This document shows positions 50,840 through 58,919 of a DNA stretch of 64,000 nucleotides, one piece after another. The stretch spans positions 867 to 64,866 of the forward strand of contig DLHI01000019.1 of the NCBI GenBank assembly GCA_002483135.1. Reading direction: 5' to 3'. The notes beneath the pieces were generated by a model. That model searched no databases. It saw only the letters and a list, made by a program, of their open reading frames with translations, and was not told where the DNA came from. How positions within the stretch are numbered: position 1 is the stretch's first letter; each line of letters starts with the position of its first letter. The DNA is from Hyphomonadaceae bacterium UBA7672 (GTDB taxonomy: Bacteria; Pseudomonadota; Alphaproteobacteria; Caulobacterales; Hyphomonadaceae). The translations under genes were made by a program, and so were the position numbers.

Positions 50840-51301
50840 ATGGCTCACGCTCACCTCGCCTGCTCACCGCTTGCCGTTTCAGACAGCCTGAAAGAGGCGG
50901 AAACGCTGTGCGACGAGCGCGGCGGCAAGCTGACGCCCCTGCGCCGCAAGGTGCTGACCCTGCTTCTCGAGTCGGAAGGCCCGGCCAAGGCCTATGACCT
51001 GCTGGAGCATCTGGGCGAGGACGGCGCGGCCAAGCCGCCCTCGGTCTATCGCTCGCTGGATTTCTTGCTGGAGATGGGCCTCGCCCACAAGATCGAGAGC
51101 CTGAACGCCTACGTCGCCTGCGGACACTGGAAGCATGGCCATGCCGCCGTGTTCCTCATTTGCGACAAATGCGGAACGGCGGGCGAGCTGCACGCCAACG
51201 ACAGTGTGAAGAAGCTGACGCAGGAAGTGGAAAGCGTGAACTTCAAGATGCGCAGCGCTGTGATCGAGATCCGCGGCACATGCGCCGCCTGCGCTGCCTG
51301 A
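50840..51301 (+). CDS. zur: Fur-family regulator, Zur-like
   Basis: A 153-residue Fur-family repressor. The winged helix covers about 25-85 (GGKLTPLRRKVLTLLLESEGPAKAYDLLEHL, PPSVYRSLDFLLEMGLAHKI), and the metal-binding dimer domain follows with HWKHGHAAVFLICDKCG and a second CxxC in RGTCAACAA. The ICDKC...CAAC pair and the KAYDLLE pattern fit Zur (zinc uptake regulator) better than Fur or PerR. The ATG at 50840 was chosen at the start of the first helix; the frame opens 19 codons earlier. No zinc transporter is in the window. Two genes follow with 1-bp spacing and overlap, so it heads an operon. Confidence 0.85.
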   Translation: MAHAHLACSPLAVSDSLKEAETLCDERGGKLTPLRRKVLTLLLESEGPAKAYDLLEHLGEDGAAKPPSVYRSLDFLLEMGLAHKIESLNAYVACGHWKHGHAAVFLICDKCGTAGELHANDSVKKLTQEVESVNFKMRSAVIEIRGTCAACAA

Positions 51302-51302
51302 A

Positions 51303-51728
51303 ATGCCGGCCGCCGCGGACAATGTGACCCTGCGGCTGTCCGTTCTGTCTCCGCCCAAGGGCGTAGCCCACAGCCTGCAGGACAAGGACAGCACGCCCGT
51401 CGACGTGCGCATGTCGACCGGCAAGACGATCCGCTTCGACATTCCGATCCGGCTGGAACAGGGGAAGACCGGATACCGCTTCCTCGGCGATTACGTACGC
51501 ACCGAGGGCAAGACGCGCCGCTTCATCTATGTCGCCACCGGCCGCCAGGCCGGGCAGCACACGGAATGGAGCAGACGCGCCAAGATCGACTTGCCCGAAC
51601 CAACGCCCGCGATGATCAAGGCCGCGAGTGGCGCTGGCCTCGTGCTCGAAGGCAGCTATGAAGGCACGGACGCCAAGGGCGAGCCGACCTGCGCGACGGT
51701 GAAGGTCGACTGGAAGATAGCGAAATGA
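51303..51728 (+). CDS. DUF5990-like protein
   Basis: A 141-residue beta-rich soluble protein. It opens VTLRLSVLSPPKGVAHSLQDKD, then TIRFDIPIRLEQ, a stretch FRLGDYVRTEG-like (FLGDYVRTEGKTRRFIYVATGRQAGQ in short pieces), WSRRAKIDLPEPTP, and ends with CATVKVDWKIAK. This order matches the DUF5990 family of unknown function, which is often beside a thioesterase gene. Its ATG is one base after the zur stop, and its TGA overlaps the thioesterase ATG. Confidence 0.75.
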   Translation: MPAAADNVTLRLSVLSPPKGVAHSLQDKDSTPVDVRMSTGKTIRFDIPIRLEQGKTGYRFLGDYVRTEGKTRRFIYVATGRQAGQHTEWSRRAKIDLPEPTPAMIKAASGAGLVLEGSYEGTDAKGEPTCATVKVDWKIAK

Positions 51729-52654
51729 TCGAACTCTACCGGGGCAGCATCAACACCTGGGAATGCGACGAGATGGGGCACATGAATGTGCGCTTCTACG
51801 TCGCCAAGATGATGGAGGGGCTGGCCGAGTTGTCCCACCACATCGCCCTGCCCGGCGCTTTCCGCCCAGGCGCCGAGACAACGTTGCGCCCGCGCGACCA
51901 GCACATCCGCTTCATGAAGGAAGCCCACGCCGGCTCGCCCTTCTCCATGCGTGGCTGCGTGCTGGAAGTGAACGAGACCAGCGTGCTGATCTATCAGCAG
52001 ATCGACCACAATACGGGCGAGCCATGCGCGTCCTATCGTACGTGGGTCGACCATGTAGATGTGGAAAGCGGCAAGGCGACGCCGTGGTCCACCGTCTCGC
52101 GCAAGAAGCTCAACGTGCTGATCGGCGAAGCGCCTGCTGCCTGCGCGCCGCGTTCGATCGACATGACAACCACGCCTCGCGCGACCGCGACCATGGCGGA
52201 TGTCGAGGCGATCAATGCGCCGGTGATCGGACGCGGCGTCGTGCTGCCGCATCATCTCGATCTCACCGGCCACATGATCCCTGAACTGTTCATCGGCCGC
52301 GTGTCGGATTCCATCGGACATCTACTGCGTCCCTGGCGCGAAGGGCTGGCGGCGCAGGCCCGCGAGCGCGGCGAGGTCGCGCGCGTGGGCGGAGCCGTGC
52401 TGGAATACAGGATCGTCTATCGCCGCTGGCCGCGCGCGGGCGACCGCATCGTGATCCGCTCGGGCCGCGGCTTCCAGAAGGAGAAGACGCACTCCTTCAT
52501 CCACTGGCTCATAGATCCTGACAGCGGCGACGCGTGGTGCACCAGCGAGGCAGTGGCCATCGTGCTCAATCTCGACACTCGCAAGATCATGCCAGCTACG
52601 TCGGAGCTGCAGGCGTCGCTTGCGCAGGTTGCGCCTGCGGGTCTTTCAGTCTGA
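51725..52654 (+). CDS. Double-hotdog acyl-CoA thioesterase
   Basis: A 309-residue protein made of two hotdog domains. The first begins WECDEMGHMNVRFYVAKM, the 4-hydroxybenzoyl-CoA thioesterase-type motif with catalytic Asp in CDEMGHMN. The second begins near HHLDLTGHMIPELFIGRVSDSIGHLL, a degenerate copy of the motif. Such proteins hydrolyse acyl-CoAs of unknown chain type. It is coupled to the DUF5990 gene by ATGA. Confidence 0.85.
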   Translation: MIELYRGSINTWECDEMGHMNVRFYVAKMMEGLAELSHHIALPGAFRPGAETTLRPRDQHIRFMKEAHAGSPFSMRGCVLEVNETSVLIYQQIDHNTGEPCASYRTWVDHVDVESGKATPWSTVSRKKLNVLIGEAPAACAPRSIDMTTTPRATATMADVEAINAPVIGRGVVLPHHLDLTGHMIPELFIGRVSDSIGHLLRPWREGLAAQARERGEVARVGGAVLEYRIVYRRWPRAGDRIVIRSGRGFQKEKTHSFIHWLIDPDSGDAWCTSEAVAIVLNLDTRKIMPATSELQASLAQVAPAGLSV

Positions 52655-52658
52655 GACC

Positions 52659-52883
52659 TTATTCGCGCCTGGGACGACCCAGGATGGCGCCCAAGGCTGC
52701 GCCGACTACGGCGCCGACAATGGGGTTGGTGAGCCAGCCCTGTTCCAGCATTGCAGGATAGCCGTCGAATGTTCGGAAGGCGTCCCACACCGCGACGGGC
52801 CCGCCCTGCCCGACCGGGGCGGACAAGGCGCCGATCGCAAAGCCGGCAGCGGCACACAGGATTGCTAAGACGACCGACTTCAT
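52659..52883 (-). CDS. Small two-helix membrane protein
   Basis: A 74-residue protein: an N-terminal hydrophobic segment (about 4-22, LAILCAAAGFAIGALSAP), a polar loop, and a Gly-rich second segment (about 52-69, NPIVGAVVGAALGAILGRP). No family was recognised. It is 13 bp downstream of a 31-residue membrane ORF and convergent with the thioesterase gene. Confidence 0.6.
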   Translation of the reverse strand: MKSVVLAILCAAAGFAIGALSAPVGQGGPVAVWDAFRTFDGYPAMLEQGWLTNPIVGAVVGAALGAILGRPRRE

Positions 52884-52896
52884 CCTCGCAGGCTCC

Positions 52897-52992
52897 TCAT
52901 TGATCCGGCGGCGGGCGCCAGCTGTTGATCAGCCGCGCGACGACCATGGCGGCGAGAACGCCGAGCACGACAAAGATGATGATCTTGACCAC
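52897..52992 (-). CDS. 31-residue single-pass membrane microprotein
   Basis: A short ORF, GTG (52990-52992) to TGA (52897-52899). It encodes a membrane helix (KIIIFVVLGVLAAMVVARL) with a short polar tail NSWRPPPDQ. A purine-rich GGCGGGG precedes the start, and the next gene begins 13 bp after its stop. Its hydrophobic composition and tight spacing suggest it is real, though it is short enough to be chance. Confidence 0.4.
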   Translation of the reverse strand: MVKIIIFVVLGVLAAMVVARLINSWRPPPDQ

Positions 52993-53062
52993 TACGCCCC
53001 GCCTGGCTCGCCGTCCTGAACACCCCTGTTAGTGCACGTTGGCGCCAAGTGGAAGCACCGCC

Positions 53063-53506
53063 TCACGACGACGCCGTCGGCCAGCCCTTTTCCTTCGCGG
53101 ACTTCTTGATGCTGGCGAAACCCGCCTTCAGCAGCTTTTCCAGCGCCGCCATGTCCACGTCGCTGAGCTTGTTGATATAGAGGCAAGCCTTGGAGATCTT
53201 GTGCTTGCCGAGCGCTTTCAGGTACGGCGCAGCCTCGTCGGAATACATGCCGCTGTAGATCGACAGCCGCGCGCCCCGCGGCGAGAACCCGACCATGCAC
53301 ATGTCGCCCGAATGACCGCTTTCATAAGTGTATGTGTAGCGGCCATAGCCAATGATGGTGGGTCCCCACATCTGCGGTTTCCACCCCGTGACCTTCGCGA
53401 ACAGCTTGAGCAGGGTCTCAGCGTCGGCGCGGCGCGTGTCGTTCTCAACAGACGCGACGAAGTCTTTTACACTGACCTTGGTCACCTTCGTCTTGGTTTC
53501 GGCCAT
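53063..53506 (-). CDS. DUF1801 family protein
   Basis: A 147-residue soluble protein with the DUF1801 pattern: SVKDFVASVENDTRRADAETLLKLFAKVTGW, then PQMWGPTIIGYGRYTYTYESG and WLVGFSPRGARLSIY-like (MVGFSPRGARLSIYSGM), with DMAALEKLLKAGF at the end. The fold resembles small-molecule or protein-binding modules and the role is unknown. The ATG at 53504-53506 follows GGGGGAGGCG; a start four codons earlier is possible. The M23 lipoprotein gene stops 15 bp before it, so they probably share a transcript. Confidence 0.85.
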   Translation of the reverse strand: MAETKTKVTKVSVKDFVASVENDTRRADAETLLKLFAKVTGWKPQMWGPTIIGYGRYTYTYESGHSGDMCMVGFSPRGARLSIYSGMYSDEAAPYLKALGKHKISKACLYINKLSDVDMAALEKLLKAGFASIKKSAKEKGWPTASS

Positions 53507-53520
53507 CGCCTCCCCCACGC

Positions 53521-54537
53521 CTATTCCGGCAGTTTCAGATTCATAATCAGAGCGGGATCAAGCCAGATATCCGTGCCGCGATCTTCCGAATAGACGTTGC
53601 GGAACTTGATCGCCCAATGCAGGTGCGGCCCGGTTACTCGTCCCGTCGCGCCGGACAAGCCCAGCACCTCGCCCTGCTGCACCACCTGCCCGTCGGCGAC
53701 GTCGATCCTGCTCATGTGCATCATGACGGAAAGCAGGCCGCGACCATGGTCGAGGAAAACCGCGCCGCCTTCATAGTAGAGATCAGGATCAGCCAGGAGG
53801 ACCGTGCCGCCCATCGGCGCGACGATCGGCGTTCCTGTCGGGATGGCGATGTCCTGGCCGTTGTGAACGCTGGTCGATCCTTCGCAGTCCTTTGTCTTCG
53901 GCACATAGGTGCGCACGGCGCCGAACGGGCTGGAGTACGGGCCTTCAGCCGGCTTGATGAAGCCGAAGGCCGCAACAGGCTGAGAGAAGGTCTTCATCGC
54001 CTTGTCCTTCTTCACCCATGAGACTTCGGCGTGGCGCTTCTGCTCGGCGGTTTGCGGAGCGATCTTTCCGCACTCCATGGTGAATTTCGATTCCGTGTCC
54101 TTGCGAGGCAGCACAGCAATTGTCGCGACTGCCTCGACAGCAGCGTCCGGCGCACGCGCGCCGATTGTCACTTCAGCGGGCGCGGTGCGTGGAAGACCGA
54201 TCACCGCGACGCCATCGGCGGACGCAACGGCCACCTGCTTGCCATCAAGCGTGAAGGTCGCGGTGGAATCCGACTTGCAGACGACAGCGCCGCCCTGTGT
54301 CGCCGGGCCGATGCACGAGATGGTCGCGACCTTCGTCGGGGCCGGCATTGGCGGGGGCTCGGGTGCGACGGGTGGTTCGGGCTCTACGACGGCAAGGTTG
54401 GAAAGTTCAGGCGCAGGCTCTGCAGCACGAGCATCTGCAACGGGCGATGGCGCTGGAGCCGGCCCCGCGCAGGACGCCAGCAAAATCGCAGCAACGAAGA
54501 TCGAAATCTTCAGTCCCGACCGTTCAGCTGTTTCCAT
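53521..54537 (-). CDS. M23-family metallopeptidase lipoprotein
   Basis: A 338-residue lipoprotein with lipobox LLASC near residue 23, a Pro/Ala/Glu-rich linker (about 25-70), a beta domain (70-150), and a C-terminal LytM/M23 domain. Ligands are VHNGQDIAIPTG (HxxxD), MMHM and GPHLHWAIK (HxH), so the zinc site is complete. It probably cleaves peptidoglycan cross-links or activates amidases from the outer membrane. The start overlaps the end of the DUF2093 gene by 28 bp. Confidence 0.88.
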   Translation of the reverse strand: METAERSGLKISIFVAAILLASCAGPAPAPSPVADARAAEPAPELSNLAVVEPEPPVAPEPPPMPAPTKVATISCIGPATQGGAVVCKSDSTATFTLDGKQVAVASADGVAVIGLPRTAPAEVTIGARAPDAAVEAVATIAVLPRKDTESKFTMECGKIAPQTAEQKRHAEVSWVKKDKAMKTFSQPVAAFGFIKPAEGPYSSPFGAVRTYVPKTKDCEGSTSVHNGQDIAIPTGTPIVAPMGGTVLLADPDLYYEGGAVFLDHGRGLLSVMMHMSRIDVADGQVVQQGEVLGLSGATGRVTGPHLHWAIKFRNVYSEDRGTDIWLDPALIMNLKLPE

Positions 54538-54731
54538 CTTTCCAACGCCGTCCCTGCGTCGAAGTAGGCTTCCTGAGTATCAACATTCCAATAACGCAGG
54601 TCCTCCAGCGCGATGCGCTTGCGCGTCACGGCGCACAGTACGAAGCGACCGGGCTTGATGACCTCGAAGTCGGCGTCGAGATAGCGGAGCTTGGCTTCGC
54701 CAGGCTGGGAACCGGGAGTGAACGTATCCAT
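54510..54731 (-). CDS. DUF2093 family protein
   Basis: A 73-residue protein matching DUF2093: GEAKLRYLDADFEVIKPGRFVLCAVT, then RIALEDLRYWNVDTQEAYFDAGTALER. It is small, soluble and of unknown function. The single Cys in the LCAVT motif is conserved in the family. The ATG at 54729-54731 (MDTFTPGSQPGEA) was preferred over the longer frame start at 54773. Its end overlaps the M23 lipoprotein start. Confidence 0.88.
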   Translation of the reverse strand: MDTFTPGSQPGEAKLRYLDADFEVIKPGRFVLCAVTRKRIALEDLRYWNVDTQEAYFDAGTALERWKQLNGRD

Positions 54732-54784
54732 GGCCGCTATATGCCCCCGAACGGCGGCAAAGTTAAGGCCCACCCGGTTGCGCT

Positions 54785-56152
54785 CTATTCGAACGCGATG
54801 GCTTCCAGCTCGACCTTGTTCCGGCCGGCGGATTTGGCGCGGTATAGCGCATCGTCGGCGCGCTTCAGGAGGGCGTCCATCGTGTCTTCCGGCGGAACGA
54901 TGGTCGAAACCCCGCCAGACATGGTGACCTTCAACTCGTCGCCGCGGGCAATCGAGAAGGTCGTGTCCGCCATGATCTGGCGGATACGCTCGCCTGCTGA
55001 TTGAGCCAGCGCCTGTGACGTTTCGGGCATGATCACCACGAACTCTTCCCCGCCATAACGGCAGGCCACATCCATCGGCCGGATGTTCTCGCGCAAGCGG
55101 CGGCCGAACTCGCGCAACACATCGTCACCCGCCGCGTGGCCGTGAATGTCGTTGATCTTCTTGAAGTGGTCGATGTCGCACAGGAGGATCGATACCGGCG
55201 CGCCGCCCATATTGGCGCGCTTCACGAAGCTTTCCAGCTGCACGCGCATGTAACGCCGGTTGTGCAGGCCAGTGAGCTGGTCAGTGACGGCAAGCTCCAT
55301 CGACTGGTCGAGACGTGCACGCAGCGCATCGAGATAGCGCTTCTTGCGCACCTGCGTCTTCACGCGGGCGAGCAGTTCCTCGCTATCGATCGGCTTGATC
55401 ACGATATCGGACGCGCCAAGATCAAGCGCGCGCACGGCCTTTTTCTCGTCATCTGGCTCCGACACGACCAGGATCGGCAGATCACGCGTGGATTCCAGCG
55501 AGCGGAAATAGGCGCACAGCTTCAGGCCGTCGAGCTTCTCGTTCGACAGCGACACGATCAGCAGGTCGACCATCGAGCCGGAGATGCCGAGCTGGTTCGC
55601 TTCCGAGTGCGAGATCGGACGGTGCAGCCCTTCGAGATAGCGGCAGATGCGGCGCGCCTGGCGCTCGTTCTCGTCGACGACCAGAATGCGCGCGGGATCC
55701 GACGCGCGGCCCTGCGCCGCAATGTCCACCGCGCCCATGCGCTTGCCAGAAGCTTCGCGCTTGCGCAGCTCGTCGGCGACCATCTTGTATTTGGTCAGCG
55801 CCCGCACGCGCGACAGCAGATGAAGATCGTTGACCGGCTTGGTGAGGAAGTCGTCGGCGCCGGCGCCAAGGCCGCGCAGCCTGTCCTCGCGCTCGTTCAG
55901 CGCCGTGACCAGAACGATCGGGATATGCTCGGTGCGGACATCGGTCTTCAGCCGGCGGCAGGCGTCCACGCCGTTCAGCTTCGGCATCATGATGTCCATC
56001 AGGATGACGTCCGGCTCCTCGGCCAGCGCCTTGTCGATGGCGTCTTCGCCATCCACCGCCGTGATGACGTGGAAGTACTCGTTCCGGAGCTTGTCAGAGA
56101 GCAGCTTCCGGTTCTGTTCGATGTCGTCGACGACAAGGACCCGGGCGCTCAT
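54785..56152 (-). CDS. pleD: Diguanylate cyclase response regulator PleD
   Basis: A 455-residue REC-REC-GGDEF protein, the PleD layout. The first receiver has VLVVDDIEQN and phospho-acceptor Asp53 in VILMDIMMPKLNG. The second receiver (about 155-270) is degenerate at the acceptor position (LLIVSLSNEKLDG). The GGDEF domain shows RYGGEEFVVIMPET with the product-inhibition I-site RPMD five residues upstream. It makes c-di-GMP at the developing pole after phosphorylation, driving the swarmer-to-stalked transition in Caulobacter. Its ATG overlaps the divK stop as ATGA, the canonical divK-pleD operon. Confidence 0.97.
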   Translation of the reverse strand: MSARVLVVDDIEQNRKLLSDKLRNEYFHVITAVDGEDAIDKALAEEPDVILMDIMMPKLNGVDACRRLKTDVRTEHIPIVLVTALNEREDRLRGLGAGADDFLTKPVNDLHLLSRVRALTKYKMVADELRKREASGKRMGAVDIAAQGRASDPARILVVDENERQARRICRYLEGLHRPISHSEANQLGISGSMVDLLIVSLSNEKLDGLKLCAYFRSLESTRDLPILVVSEPDDEKKAVRALDLGASDIVIKPIDSEELLARVKTQVRKKRYLDALRARLDQSMELAVTDQLTGLHNRRYMRVQLESFVKRANMGGAPVSILLCDIDHFKKINDIHGHAAGDDVLREFGRRLRENIRPMDVACRYGGEEFVVIMPETSQALAQSAGERIRQIMADTTFSIARGDELKVTMSGGVSTIVPPEDTMDALLKRADDALYRAKSAGRNKVELEAIAFE

Positions 56153-56586
56153 CTCGCCGCTCTCCGCGACGACGTCGAACGGGTGCTGCGCGCGGGCGAC
56201 GCAGTCTGCGTGCCTGTCAGGCGCTTCACTTCGCTGATGAAGGCCGACATCTGGATCGGCTTCGACATGTAGGCTTCACAGCCCGCCTCGCGCACCAGCC
56301 GTTCGTCCTGGCGCATCGCGAATGCGGTTACAGCCATGATCGGCACGTGCTTGATCGCAGCGTCGTCCTTGATCCAGCGAGTCAGATCGAGTCCCGACAC
56401 TTCGGGCAACTGGATGTCCATGATGATGAGATCGGGCTTGTGTGCACGCGCAAGATCGACAGCCTTGAGGCCGTCCCTGCTCTGGACGGTCTCGAAGCCG
56501 AATGCATCCAGCAGGTCGCAGAAGAGCTTCATATTGAGCTCGTTGTCTTCGACCACTAGGACTTTCTTGGCGGGAGACGTCGCCAT
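56149..56586 (-). CDS. divK: Single-domain response regulator DivK
   Basis: A 145-residue receiver with KVLVVEDNELNMKLF, phospho-acceptor Asp in LIIMDIQLPEVSGLDLT, AVTAFAMRQDE and the Lys in YMSKPI. The domain ends near residue 122 and is followed by a Ser/Arg-rich tail (STRSTSSRRAAR) longer than in Caulobacter DivK. In Caulobacter, DivK links the PleC and DivJ kinases to CtrA control. The ATG at 56586 was preferred to a GTG two codons earlier. Confidence 0.95.
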   Translation of the reverse strand: MATSPAKKVLVVEDNELNMKLFCDLLDAFGFETVQSRDGLKAVDLARAHKPDLIIMDIQLPEVSGLDLTRWIKDDAAIKHVPIMAVTAFAMRQDERLVREAGCEAYMSKPIQMSAFISEVKRLTGTQTASPARSTRSTSSRRAAR

Positions 56587-56756
56587 CAGCACATCATGTA
56601 AGGACCGGGCCCGGGTTGATTCCCGTCTTCGTACCTTGTGTTAGACCTGAGAGTATTAACCGCCCATTTTCAACTGCGCTTGGCAGAGCGGCGATGCACA
56701 GTCCACGAGTTAACAAATCTGCATTCAATACAAACACTTCCGGCGGGAATTGAAAC

Positions 56757-58064
56757 TTGCCCGAGAACCTTGCTAGCAGCACCCACAATTTACAGATCGC
56801 CTGCCGCGACTGCTTTCACGGCTGGAGCGGACAAACACTGCGCTGCCCTCGTTGCCGGTCGGAACGCGTCGTCTCGCATCCACGGTTGTTCGATCTCTCA
56901 ATCGCGCACATCGATTGCGACGCCTTCTATGCCTCCATCGAGAAGCGCGACCGTCCGGATCTGGTCGCGAAGCCGGTGATCGTCGGCGGCGGCAAGCGTG
57001 GTGTCGTCTCGACTTGCTGCTATGTCGCGCGCACCTACGGCGTGCGCTCAGCCATGCCGATGTTCAAGGCGCTGAAACTCTGCCCCCACGCCGTGGTCAT
57101 CAAGGGACGCATGGACCTTTACGTTCAGGAAGGCCGCCGCATCCGCGAGATGATGCAGGCGCTGACGCCACTCGTTGAGCCTGTTTCCATCGACGAAGCT
57201 TATCTCGACCTGTCCGGCACGGACGCCCTGCATGGGGCAGCGCCTGCGATGACGCTGATGATGCTGCAGAAGAAGGTGGAGACTGATCTCGGCCTCACCA
57301 TCTCCGTAGGCCTCGCCAGCAACAAGTTTCTCGCCAAGACCGCGTCCGAGGCTGACAAGCCGCGTGGCTTCTTCGCCCTCTCGATCGACGAGGCGCCCGC
57401 CTATCTCGCCGACAAGTCGGTGCGCGTAATCGGCGGGGTCGGCGCGCAGTTCGAGAAGAAGCTGAACGCCGACGGCATCCGCACCGTGGGCGACATCCAG
57501 AAGACCGACCTCAAGACCATGGCTCGCCGCTATGGCGACACGGGCATGTGGCTGCACAACTGCGCCTTCGGGCGGCATGACCGGAAAGTGGATCCAGCAG
57601 GCGAACGCAAGAGCGTCTCCTCCGAGACAACCTTCAACGAGGACATCTCCGATCCCCGCACGCTGGAGGACATCCTCTGGCGCCTGAGCCAGCGCACCGC
57701 AGACCGCGCCAAGGAATCCGGCGTCGAGGGGCGCGTGGTCACGCTCAAGCTGAAGACGCACGACTTCAGGAGCTTCACCCGCCGCGTGTCGCTCAACGAA
57801 CCGACACAGCTAGCCCAGGCAATCTTCCGCGCGGCAAAACCCATGCTGGCGCGCGAGGCGGCAGGCCAGCGTTATCGTCTGCTCGGCGTCGGAATATCCG
57901 AGTTGGCCGACGCCCGCGCCGATGCGCTGGACCTGGCCGATCCCCAATCCCTGAAACGCGCCAAGGCCGAACGCGCCTCCGACAAGGCCCGCGAACGCTT
58001 CGGCGACGCTGCAGTCATGACCGGCCGCGGCGCGCGCATCGAGAAAGCGCGGGACAAAGGCTGA
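56757..58064 (+). CDS. dinB: DNA polymerase IV with N-terminal zinc-ribbon-like extension
   Basis: A 435-residue Y-family translesion polymerase. It shows IAHIDCDAFYASIEKRD (first catalytic Asp), VSTCCYVARTYGVRSAMPM, VSIDEAYLDLSGT (catalytic Asp-Glu), GLASNKFLAKTAS and a little-finger domain (TLKLKTHDFRSFTRRVSL). Before the polymerase core lie about 45 residues with four cysteines (CRDC...CPRC), a zinc-ribbon-like element common in alphaproteobacterial DinB. The start is TTG at 56757 after CGGCGGGAATTGAAAC. No canonical C-terminal clamp motif was seen. Confidence 0.95.
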   Translation: MPENLASSTHNLQIACRDCFHGWSGQTLRCPRCRSERVVSHPRLFDLSIAHIDCDAFYASIEKRDRPDLVAKPVIVGGGKRGVVSTCCYVARTYGVRSAMPMFKALKLCPHAVVIKGRMDLYVQEGRRIREMMQALTPLVEPVSIDEAYLDLSGTDALHGAAPAMTLMMLQKKVETDLGLTISVGLASNKFLAKTASEADKPRGFFALSIDEAPAYLADKSVRVIGGVGAQFEKKLNADGIRTVGDIQKTDLKTMARRYGDTGMWLHNCAFGRHDRKVDPAGERKSVSSETTFNEDISDPRTLEDILWRLSQRTADRAKESGVEGRVVTLKLKTHDFRSFTRRVSLNEPTQLAQAIFRAAKPMLAREAAGQRYRLLGVGISELADARADALDLADPQSLKRAKAERASDKARERFGDAAVMTGRGARIEKARDKG

Positions 58065-58363
58065 TGCAGATCGACGAAATATTTCGAGCAAAAGTCTGGA
58101 CGCAGGAAAGCACGGGCGCCTGGCACTTCGTCACCCTCCCAAAGGAGCTTTCCAGGCGCATCCGGACGTTGACAACGGGCCAGCGCAAACCCTTCGGCTC
58201 ATTCCATGTAAAAGCGCGCACGGGCCTGACCACATGGGAAACCTCACTGTTTGCCGACGCAAAGCGCGGGGCTTTCCTGCTGCCCGTGAAGGCCGACGTT
58301 CGACGCAAGGAAAAGATCAAGCCGGGGGACATGATCGAGGTGTCCGTCAGCTTTGGTCTGTAA
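58064..58363 (+). CDS. DUF1905 family protein
   Basis: A 99-residue protein matching DUF1905: FRAKVWTQESTGAWHFVTLPKELSRRI, GFGSFHVKARTG-like (PFGSFHVKARTGLTTWETSLF in short pieces), then GAFLLPVKADVRRKEKIKPGDMIEVSVSF, a beta-barrel-like module often fused or linked to YdeI/OmpD-associated proteins. Function is unknown. The TGATG junction overlaps the dinB stop by one base. Confidence 0.88.
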   Translation: MQIDEIFRAKVWTQESTGAWHFVTLPKELSRRIRTLTTGQRKPFGSFHVKARTGLTTWETSLFADAKRGAFLLPVKADVRRKEKIKPGDMIEVSVSFGL

Positions 58364-58463
58364 GGCGGATTGAGTGGCGCGAAATCCGCCGTATACCGCG
58401 AGAGAGAATGTGGATTTGGCCTAACGCTCAATCCACCCTGCGATGATCGCTCAGGAGCAAGCC

Positions 58464-58919
58464 ATGTCTGTACTCGACCGCCTCAAGACCGCCGGCGTAA
58501 CACTGCCGGAGGCGCGCCCGCCGGTGGCGAACTATGTGCCGTATGTCATCACCGGCAACCTGCTGTTTATCTCGGGCCAGGTCAGCGTAACGCCGGATGG
58601 CCTGATCAAGGGCCGCCTCGGCGAAGACATGACGATCGAGGATGGCCAGAAGGCCGCCCGCGCCTGTGGCGTCAACTTGTTGGCCCAGATGCAGGCGGCG
58701 CTTGGCGACCTCGAGCGCGTGACCCGCGTGGTGAAGCTCGGCGGCTTCGTCAACGCGGCAAAGGACTTCGTGGACATTCCGAAGGTCGTGAATGGCTGCT
58801 CGGACCTGATGGTCGAAGCCTTCGGCGACAAGGGCCGCCACGCCCGCTCCGCAGTCGCCTGCCCCGTCCTGCCGCTTGGCGTTGCGGTTGAAGTCGATGC
58901 GGTGGTCGAATTCAAGTGA
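58464..58919 (+). CDS. RidA/YjgF-family protein
   Basis: A 151-residue member of the RidA/YjgF superfamily with VLDRLKTAGVTLPEARPPVANYVPYV, LLFISGQVSVTPDG, and VTRVVKLGGFVNAAKDFVDIP. The subgroup with the LPEAxPPVANYVPxV start lacks the catalytic Arg context of classical enamine deaminase RidA, so the enzymatic role is uncertain. The ATG at 58464 follows AGGAGCAAGCC. A gap of 100 bp separates it from DUF1905, which could hold an internal promoter. Confidence 0.88.
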   Translation: MSVLDRLKTAGVTLPEARPPVANYVPYVITGNLLFISGQVSVTPDGLIKGRLGEDMTIEDGQKAARACGVNLLAQMQAALGDLERVTRVVKLGGFVNAAKDFVDIPKVVNGCSDLMVEAFGDKGRHARSAVACPVLPLGVAVEVDAVVEFK

